From: Sympetrum striolatum
Lineage: Eukaryota > Arthropoda > Insecta > Odonata > Libellulidae
NCBI GenBank assembly: GCA_947579665.1
Contig: OX388351.1
Span: forward strand, 57,606,939 to 57,670,938
Direction: 5' to 3'
Length of the DNA stretch: 64,000 nt
Shown: one piece after another, positions 58,601 to 64,000 of the stretch
Numbering within the stretch: the stretch's first letter is position 1
Layout: each line of letters opens with the position of its first letter
Program-made: the position numbers and the translations under genes
Notes under the pieces: model-generated
Database searches by the model: none
Seen by the model: only the letters and a program-made list of their open reading frames with translations
What the model was told of the DNA's origin: nothing

Positions 58601-60554
58601 GCAACCTTCACCGTAAACCCTACTAATACAAAAAGCCAAAAAAATCTGGGAAGTTAAGAGCATTCTATTTTCTTTGGTTTAGAAGTTTATGCATTTTTAT
58701 CGTATCATAAATTTTGGACTTTTTTAGTTGAGAGAGCTGATCCCAAAACATAGGCATTAATAAAAATCCATTAATTCTATGTTAACTTTTCTTGAATATT
58801 AATGGTATTGAGTAAAATGGAATATTTTTATCTTAGATCTCTAACAAAATTTTCTGTGAGAAGCTTAATTTTTATCCTTTTTTATTTTCAAATTATTTTG
58901 CAGAATCTGGTAGAATGCATTGGACGTACAGTCATCGCTAAAATTTGTAAAAGGCTGGCAGAAGAATATCCAATTGCACGCAATGGTTTTCCAGATGTTC
59001 TTATTTGGAATGGGAAAGCTAAAAAGGTTAGTTAAAATTGAATTTAGGTATTACATATATTGCTGTTAGTGACTAAAACCATTAGAGTAGCCTAGTGCAG
59101 GGTGCAGTGCAAGTTGTTAAAATGATTATGAATTAAAGCGCTTATTATTGATTGATTGATGCATTACTAGTGATGAGTGAATTACAAAAGTCAATACCAG
59201 TCATTAGTAAAATCCATATGGAGACTACGAAGTATTTTCATTTCTTTCACTCATGAGTGATATTTTTAATTCAGCTCAAGTACAACTTAATTACAACTTG
59301 GAATTGCTTATGATATTTCATTGTTTTTATATTTATCATTGCAGAGCAAATTCATAGAGGTGAAAGGCCCAGGTGATCGATTGTCTCCATCTCAAAGGAT
59401 TTGGTTGGATTACTTGATTTCCTCTGGAGCAGATGCATCTGTATGTCATGTTAAAAGTAAGTTACCACTCAAAAACAAATGTCAATGTTTAAATAGAACC
59501 TAAATTTCATTGGGGAAGTTGTGATGATATAAAGTATACTTTATAATTTGGTCACCTTAGTAAATTACCGTAAAAATTACTAAGTGTGTTTCATTTCCCA
59601 TCATGACTTTTCATTAAGTTATGTCTTCCCTCATGGATTTCAAAAAAAGGTTTGGTTGTGGAAACATGATGTGGTATATAAAAGTATTGGTTTTAACTTA
59701 TACTTCCCACAGTCTAGTTGTGTAAGCAAAATATTTAGTACAGTGGTACCTCGAAATACGAGCAGCCTAACATACGAGTTTTTTGAGATACGAGCCGGAG
59801 CTCAGGCCATATTTTCGTTCAAGATACGAACCCAAATCCGAGATACGAGCCGTGTTTCCAAGCCAAGTACAGCCAAGAAGGCAAAAACAATTATATAATT
59901 AAATTTACGTAAATGTTAAGCTTAGTTTAAGTTTAAAGTTAAGTGCATTGTTTTAAGTTTTTTCTTTCATTTGAAATAAGGAAAGTGTAGTTTTAGTTTT
60001 AAAGTTACGAAAATAGTTTTAAGTTCTAAAAAAACGCCGTTTACGTACGTGTCTAGAGTGCCTGCATCCCTTCCCCCCTCCCTCCTCCTCGCCGTTCACC
60101 TTCGTTAGCCGCACTCGTCTGTCTCCAAAGTAAGACTATTATGCTAAATAACTCTTTTATTTCTTTATTTCATATTTTGTTATGTATTTGTTAATTATAC
60201 ATGTTTATTTTATATTTAAAAACATATCTTTATTTATATTTTACAATGGTTAGGGGATTTTTCATAGGTCCGGAACGGATTGAATCGAATTCAGTTATTT
60301 TAAATGGGAGAAATTCATTTGAGATACGAGCCGATTGACTTACGAGCTCAGTTCTGGAACGAATTAAACTCGTATCTCGAGGTACCACTGTAAATTGTTA
60401 ATTTTTTGTTGATATTTTTCATTGAAATAGTTATATATAAAGTAAAACATTAACTTTTACTTTTTTAGCTATCGGAGCTAAGTTCTTGAAAAGAAAATTG
60501 GATGATGATTGTGCTGAATCTACCAACACCGATGATTGTGTCATTGTTGAGTGA
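51930..60554 (+). CDS. FAN1: FAN1, Fanconi-associated nuclease 1 (11 coding exons)
   Basis: FAN1 is a structure-specific 5' flap endonuclease and 5'-3' exonuclease that helps unhook DNA interstrand crosslinks in the nucleus. Joining 51930-52608, 52681-52876, 52951-53178, 53369-53500, 53595-53826, 55513-55715, 55811-55932, 56696-56994, 58904-59026, 59345-59456 and 60469-60554 gives 803 codons plus stop. All introns are GT-AG and all phases fit. Domain order matches the family: SAP-type DNA-binding region (about 150-292), helical TPR-like region (about 293-595) and VRR-NUC nuclease (about 598-785). Catalytic residues are present: Glu602 in GIHAENAT, PD at 727-728, and Glu743/Lys745 in EVKGP. 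The start is supported by an in-frame stop 18 bases upstream. The N-terminal UBZ zinc finger of vertebrate FAN1 is absent, and the protein is about 200 residues shorter than the human one. Confidence 0.95.
52681..52876 (+). CDS. FAN1: FAN1 coding exon 2
   Basis: Residues 227-291. Contains the SAP-like helix pair (LDLLSLPELKSLCKNLRLK, then KKETLVKTL) used for DNA binding. Acceptor TTTTCCAG|AT, donor GAAAA|GTAAGG. The next intron is only 74 bp. Confidence 0.92.
52951..53178 (+). CDS. FAN1: FAN1 coding exon 3
   Basis: Starts the helical region: VKTLGKVIKLKGEPRQLFLR, then MARVHAKLVTYPDYPF and SRDALVR. The acceptor is CCATATAG|GG and the donor AG|GTATGA. Confidence 0.9.
53369..53500 (+). CDS. FAN1: FAN1 coding exon 4
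   Basis: Completes the Arg codon split from exon 3, then YQNAVELEAAIKGKALNKKV. It is a helical segment that is poorly conserved in the family. Donor ATTGT|GTAAGA. Supported by phase and by the conserved exons on both sides. Confidence 0.88.
53595..53826 (+). CDS. FAN1: FAN1 coding exon 5
   Basis: Encodes DNQLPLFLRSYTAGSVLAKA and LLSQKIYLLHYHGRWYDQLA, which match the strongly conserved PLFLR and LLSQ-Y-GRW-DRLAL motifs of the TPR-like region. Ends in phase 0 before a 1686-bp intron holding the tandem repeat element at 54045-55222. Confidence 0.94.
54045..55222 (-). repeat. Array of about 168-bp units with T-arm/B-box cores, copy A
   Basis: A 1178-bp element inside FAN1 intron 5. Six cores of the form CATCGAACCCGGG or CATCGAACCCAGG occur near 54183, 54347, 54518, 54681, 54850 and 55029, spaced 163-179 bp apart. 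On the minus strand each reads like a tRNA T-arm with a pol III B-box (GGTTCGATGCC), and the one at 54511-54530 can form a 5-bp stem. Neighbouring units alternate between two types, so that pairs repeat at about 335 bp. The left end has a hairpin (GCTTGCA-TAC-TGCAAGC) and the right end has TA-rich sequence and CCGGAGAAGCATCTATATAT. Copy B at 61963-63085 has the same ends and orientation. Element class unknown. Confidence 0.75.
55513..55715 (+). CDS. FAN1: FAN1 coding exon 6
   Basis: Phase 0 start at AIDTLLEAMSSPFLSKIDRL. Helical and charged segment ahead of the nuclease domain. Acceptor TTTCCAG|GC, donor CAACAG|GTTGGT. Confidence 0.88.
55811..55932 (+). CDS. FAN1: FAN1 coding exon 7
   Basis: SKMGLGMKMSYCHETEEGGG, then VEETVIIHHKKLGYDQG, matching the family's CSVEELAL-HY-GFDQG region that leads into the nuclease domain. 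Contains a run of eight G that gives consecutive Gly codons. Confidence 0.92.
56696..56994 (+). CDS. FAN1: FAN1 coding exon 8
   Basis: GIHAENATSHSLFGIFFWDL carries Glu602, a metal-binding residue of VRR-NUC. VPLDLRTGEFFINRK and ESLVSWRTF match further conserved motifs. Phase 1 in, phase 0 out. Confidence 0.95.
57030..57440 (+). repeat. Diverged repeat related to the interior of the Harbinger-like element
   Basis: In FAN1 intron 8. GATAAGAAATACACGTAAAG, then AAAATAAAATAAAGATTC, TGGTCGAGAAATATCG and CGAAATTGCGAGGATTTT line up in order with 46728-46960 inside the Harbinger-like copy 1 (CATAAGAAATACACACAAAG, TTGAATAAGATTC, TGGTCGTAGAATATCGC, CGAAATTGAGAGAATTCAG). It also contains a B-box-like GGTTCGAACCC at about 57173-57183. 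Probably a fragment of a dispersed element. Confidence 0.5.
57470..57535 (+). mobile_element. tRNA-like SINE head or tRNA pseudogene
   Basis: TTCCTAGCTGATGCGGTAGC provides an A-box and D-arm, CGGACTGGTAATGAG an anticodon arm with GGT (threonine-type) in loop position, and CCCGTTCGAATCCC a T-arm with a B-box. The acceptor ends do not pair well. It lies within FAN1 intron 8. Confidence 0.5.
57541..58903. other. Rest of FAN1 intron 8, nothing recognised
   Basis: AT-rich intron sequence with no open frame or repeat that I can support. Confidence 0.6.
58904..59026 (+). CDS. FAN1: FAN1 coding exon 9
   Basis: NLVECIGRTVIAKICKRLAE, then NGFPDVLIWNGKAKK. Carries PD (727-728), the first half of the nuclease PD-(D/E)XK signature. 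Phase 0 at both ends. Confidence 0.95.
59345..59456 (+). CDS. FAN1: FAN1 coding exon 10
   Basis: SKFIEVKGPGDRLSPSQRIW, the EVK half of the catalytic signature (Glu743, Lys745), then SSGADASVCHV. Donor AAA|A GTAAGT leaves one base. Confidence 0.95.
59741..60390. mobile_element. Tigger/pogo-like MITE in FAN1 intron 10
   Basis: A 650-bp element with inverted ends: left CAGTGGTACCTCGAAATACG, right CGTATCTCGAGGTACCACTG. TA flanks both sides (59739-59740 and 60391-60392). AGATACGAGC motifs recur inside near both ends. The CAGTGGTACCTCG terminus is typical of Tigger-type pogo elements. No transposase frame. Confidence 0.88.
60469..60554 (+). CDS. FAN1: FAN1 coding exon 11
   Basis: Ends the protein: TIGAKFLKRKLDDDCAESTN, then TDDCVIVE and TGA at 60552-60554. 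IGAKFLKRK parallels the VGAK end of vertebrate FAN1. The acidic tail with VIVE resembles a SUMO-interaction motif, which is inference only. Confidence 0.9.
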
Positions 60555-60781
60555 TATGTGAACACCCGGATTTCAAGCTTCGTACATTCTTGTAAATCTA
60601 TCATGTTTGGATGTAGTAAGTCTTTGTATTTATGTGAATAAGTAAAATCACCATTATTTTTTGTCTGTATATCATTTTTAATCACTTGTAAAAACTTTTT
60701 TATTAGTAAATACAATAATATGTTATGAAACTCATTTACTGTGATAATGCTGTTAATTCTCTTCGAGCTCATTTAAGCCAC

Positions 60782-60787
60782 AATAAA
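60782..60787 (+). terminator. FAN1: FAN1 polyadenylation signal
   Basis: AATAAA about 230 bp after the FAN1 stop codon, in an AT-rich 3' region with no nearer perfect signal on the plus strand. It gives a 3' UTR of about 250 bases. Confidence 0.6.
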
Positions 60788-60792
60788 AAGCA

Positions 60793-61265
60793 TCAAAATA
60801 ATTTGTACACTAAGGTTTCTTTTTCAAAAATTGGATGTTTAATTAATATATTGGCACTTTTCCTTAATTGATCATTTTACTTAAATAGGAGTTAATTCAT
60901 AGAAATAACCCTTAATCATATACTTTCTCATATTACAATAAGAAGTTGTCTGGAAAAAAAGACAATTGTTTGCTGGCATCTTAGACCTGTCCTGGTTGGA
61001 CAGAAGTTAGAAACTTTCAATAAATTTGTGTGGAAACTGAAAGTAAACTTGAGATGATAAATTATTCCCCATGGACATAAATATTACTGGAACTAGCGCA
61101 ATGAATCAAAAAAATTCAGATTCATTGCATGAAATGAATATAATTACGAGAAAGATTTTGCAATATTTTTACGAATCATCATGGCTGGATATGTAAGAAA
61201 GGAGAAGGTTATAGATAAAAATAATAAATGGCAAAATGAATAACTACATATTTTAATATTTATAC
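60793..61265. other. Short region between two convergent genes
   Basis: AT-rich, no frames. FAN1 on the plus strand and the minus-strand gene both end here, so their 3' ends lie about 470 bp apart. Confidence 0.55.
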
Positions 61266-61571
61266 TTTATTGGAAATGAGAGAATACATTGTATTCCTTG
61301 CAAAAATATATTAAAGAAATTGATAAGGTACATTTCGTTCACTGAACTGACAAAAAGAGTTAATTACTTGGTAATGGACACAGTAGCTACAATGCATCTA
61401 TATTATTTACAAGATATTCATTACAATATCACAGTCACTTTTCTTAAAAAGTATATTCAGCCAAACTTAACTGCAACTGACTTTTAAAATAGCCACAGGA
61501 ATATCTTTTGTTACAGATTTAGCTCAGATCATAGGTGACTCAATCTTGAAGATGGCCAGGACCGAGGTTCA
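61266..61571 (-). other. 3'-UTR exon of the minus-strand gene, with poly(A) signal
   Basis: On the minus strand an acceptor TTGTTTTCAG|TGAACC begins the exon at 61571. It runs to an AATAAA signal (complement of 61266-61271). A donor G|GTAAGT at 63456 in the upstream exon fits it. The stop codon lies 17 bases before that junction, close enough that the transcript should escape nonsense-mediated decay. The link between the two exons is inferred from splice sites only. Confidence 0.5.
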
Positions 61572-61962
61572 CTGAAAACAAAATCAAGTATTATATTATT
61601 TCTCAATAATATGGTGAATGGCAAAGTTTAATTTAATCTCTGATTACCAAAATGTAACAAACTTACCAATCCTGAAACAAGAGCTCAATGAAAATTATAT
61701 GAGCTAATTAAAACCATATCTAACTGACATGATATTACATCCAGTTACCTCTTTATCCACATTAGATGTATTCAATGAGTAGTTTTCAATTTAGACTGAG
61801 TGAATGTTCACTATTTTATACGAACTTGATCAAAACTTACCTAAAAAACCTAACTTGTGATAATAAGGAGAAATTTTACGAATAATGCCAGGTTTTTACT
61901 CATAGGCTGATCTGCTATCTCATTAAATAAATTAGAGAATACAATGCATATATACAATATAT

Positions 61963-63085
61963 GAGTAAAATGTAGCTTGCATACTGCAAGCAGATCGACA
62001 ACACTTATTTCATATCGGCATTATATCGGGACGGCCCTCAAAAGAAAAAAAGGATTGAAAATATTCTTAAAATTAGCTGCAATTTCATCATCTGGCATCG
62101 AACCCGGGCCTTCCTGGTAAACTTACTATGCACTATAATAGAAGATCTCCATGTCTAACTGAGTGAAAATTCAAGTAGAAATATTGGCTGTAACAGCCTG
62201 AAACGACGTCCTACTTTTCACGAATGTAAATGGCTCTCTGGATTCGAACCAAGGACTATCTATGAAATATAAAATATTTTCATAAAATGTATATATGATC
62301 TCTATCTATTTGCTGAATTTAAAATTTCTATATTATTGGGAAAGGTTTCAAAATAATTCCTAAAAATTGGATCAACTTCTGATTGCAGACACACCTGGTG
62401 TCGAACCCAGGACATATTGTAAGCTGTGAATGCAAAGTTTGATTTTTTAAGACTTGTTCTTGTATCTTGCAAAGTTTGAAGTCGATAACATGCCGGCAAG
62501 TACCTAAAATTTTGTTTCCGTTATCTCCGTAAGAAATGCATTGAGAAGTGCAAATGGTCCTCTGGGATCGAACCAAGGACCATCAGCGAACATGAAATAT
62601 TCGATTATGAAATATATTCATGATATCTATCGACGTGCCGAGTTTCAAATATCCATGTGATCGGGAAAGGATCCAAAAAAAATCTTAAAAATCACCGCAA
62701 TGCATTTTAAACGGCCGATTTTTGCCCCGACCTAGCATCGAACCATGGACCATATTCGGCAATGTCTTTCTGATTTACATTGGAGTTGCACGGTTTCTAG
62801 CGATCCCTCGAATTTCAACTCTCTGCTTTTCCGGGAAGTGCCCCAAAAAAATTTTCCAAAATCCCCGCCATGTATTCTTATGGAGAAAATCGCGACTTTG
62901 GGGCCTTCTGGAATCGAACCCATTACACCGAGGTTCAATGTCGGCTTATTCCTGGAGGTTACACGTTATGGCCAATACGTCGTAAAAATTTCAAGTCGTT
63001 GGCACTTGTGGAACATGGTTAGACTTTTGATCCCCTATATATAACTTATAGGTATATCCGGAGAAGCGTCTATATATAATAGATA
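61963..63085 (-). repeat. Array of about 168-bp units with T-arm/B-box cores, copy B
   Basis: A 1123-bp relative of 54045-55222 in the same orientation, in the inferred intron of the minus-strand gene. Cores occur near 62096, 62243, 62400, 62568, 62739 and 62913. The left end (AAATGTAGCTTGCATACTGC and its hairpin) and the right end (CCGGAGAAGCGTC, TATATATAATAGAT) match copy A. Units share blocks such as GAGTTTCAAATATCCATGTG, TCGGGAAAGGATCC and ATTTTAAACGGC ahead of each core. Copy B has lost the strict two-type alternation seen in copy A. Confidence 0.75.
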
Positions 63086-63455
63086 TAGATAGATACATGG
63101 AATGAACTGATGGAAGCGTAAGTATATAACATATAACAGGAAAGAAAGTATGCTAAGAAAGAACTAAATTAAGGTGGTGGAGAATACAGCAAATAAATAC
63201 ACAGTCAAAGAGTAAAATTTTTCTCTTAAAATAGAAAATTACTTAAAGAATAAATAAGATAAAAAGAGAGCAGAAATACATATATTTAGCATAACCTACA
63301 GTGATAAAGCAGCAATATTATGAGCCACAATGAAAATACATTAAGAGGGTTACCAAATTATATTCTATGAAAATTTCTGAAATATTTTATATGGTTGGAA
63401 AAAACAATTTTAAGTTTTTGATAAAACTGAAGTGATGTAATCGCTGAAAACTTAC
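63086..63455. other. Intron of the minus-strand gene, nothing recognised
   Basis: AT-rich sequence between the tandem repeat element and the last coding exon. Confidence 0.5.
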
Positions 63456-63472
63456 CATTTCAAAAGTAGTGG

Positions 63473-63599
63473 TTATTCTGCTCTCATTAACCCTTCTAAA
63501 TTTATTATCTGTTCACACAGGGCATCATTCCTATCTCGTAAGCACCGGATGACATCTGCTTGCTTCTCCAACAGTTCATATATTTCCTCATTTGGATTC
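63473..63599 (-). CDS. Last coding exon of an unidentified coiled-coil gene
   Basis: On the minus strand an acceptor TTTCTAG precedes 63599. After one base that completes a codon, 41 codons read NPNEEIYELLEKQADVIRCL, RDRNDALCEQIINLEGLMRAE, then TAA (63473-63475). Leu, Ile and other hydrophobic residues occur in heptad spacing among charged residues, so it is very likely the end of a coiled coil. The other two frames hit stops early. A good donor (G|GTAAGT) follows at 63456, so a 3'-UTR intron is likely. The rest of the gene lies beyond the window. I do not recognise the family. It converges on FAN1. Confidence 0.65.
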
Positions 63600-64000
63600 C
63601 TAGAAATACAAAACATTTTATCAGATTCTGATTAAAGAATGAGAAAATGAAATTTATATGATAAAATCCCAGATATTCAGCAATATGTCAAATTATTTTC
63701 ACGCAGTCGTAGTATTTTCAAGTTCATCAACTATTATATAGCACCCATACAGCACACTACTTACTCTACCCATTGGGTGTCCAGATATGTCCCAATTCAA
63801 TGAGTTTAAAATTGAGTTATTAACTTAACAAAATAAGAACACAGCAGGTATGATAGTGTATTCCCTAAAACCAAAATGTTAATCTGGTCACTTTATTCTT
63901 GCAATAGGCAAAATAATTAGAGAACTTATTAATAATTAGTGAACTTATTAATAATTAAGAAGCCCATCCACCCTACTTTCTTTCATTGGAGCATTCCCTC
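63600..64000. other. Intron of the minus-strand gene, nothing recognised
   Basis: AT-rich sequence upstream of the last coding exon, continuing beyond the window. GAACTTATTAATAATTA is tandemly repeated near 63920-63955. Confidence 0.5.

Overview
The window is eukaryotic and looks like an arthropod, most likely an insect. It is AT-rich, its introns are GT-AG and its genes are sparse. It carries many arthropod-type repeats: I/Jockey-group non-LTR elements, tRNA-derived SINEs, pogo/Tigger-like and PIF/Harbinger-like DNA elements, and a MADF-BESS relic. It does have FAN1, a gene that Drosophila is generally reported to lack. The species cannot be named from the sequence alone.

Layout. From 1 to about 32.9 kb I find no convincing protein gene. 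The DNA is AT-rich intergenic sequence with GC-richer islands that may be regulatory (about 0.78-1.33, 5.46-5.94, 7.15-7.86, 12.15-12.66, 15.05-15.42, 17.63-17.96, 21.78-21.99, 24.09-24.45 and 31.38-31.80 kb). It also holds a dead RTE-like LINE (4.36-5.41 kb), LINE 3' ends, SINE copies, and several inverted repeats that share a hammerhead-like core (6.5, 14.6, 17.0, 17.4 and 28.2 kb).

From 32.9 to 40.3 kb lies a nested transposon stack. A pogo-like element with TA target duplications (32948-40263) holds a tRNA-derived SINE and a nearly complete 5.94-kb non-LTR retrotransposon (33828-39768, minus strand, 13-bp target-site duplication). The retrotransposon ORF2 is intact in length (endonuclease, reverse transcriptase, RNase H). 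Its ORF1 is split by a one-base frame change. From 41 to 50 kb come a MADF-BESS pseudogene, a 338-bp MITE, a roughly 175-bp tandem repeat, a dead reverse-transcriptase element, and two PIF/Harbinger-like 1.93-kb elements that form a near-perfect 3.9-kb palindrome.

From 51.9 to 60.55 kb is the one well-supported host gene, FAN1 (plus strand, 11 coding exons, 803 codons), a DNA-repair nuclease for interstrand crosslinks. All exon phases join cleanly and the catalytic residues are present. Its introns hold a roughly 1.18-kb tandem repeat element, a tRNA-like sequence and a Tigger-like MITE. A second host gene runs towards it on the minus strand. Only its last coding exon (63473-63599) and a 3'-UTR exon with a polyadenylation signal (61266-61571) are inside the window.

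The most unusual structure is the pair of roughly 1.15-kb elements at 54045-55222 and 61963-63085. Each is a tandem array of about six units of about 168 bp, and every unit carries a tRNA T-arm/B-box-like core on the minus strand.
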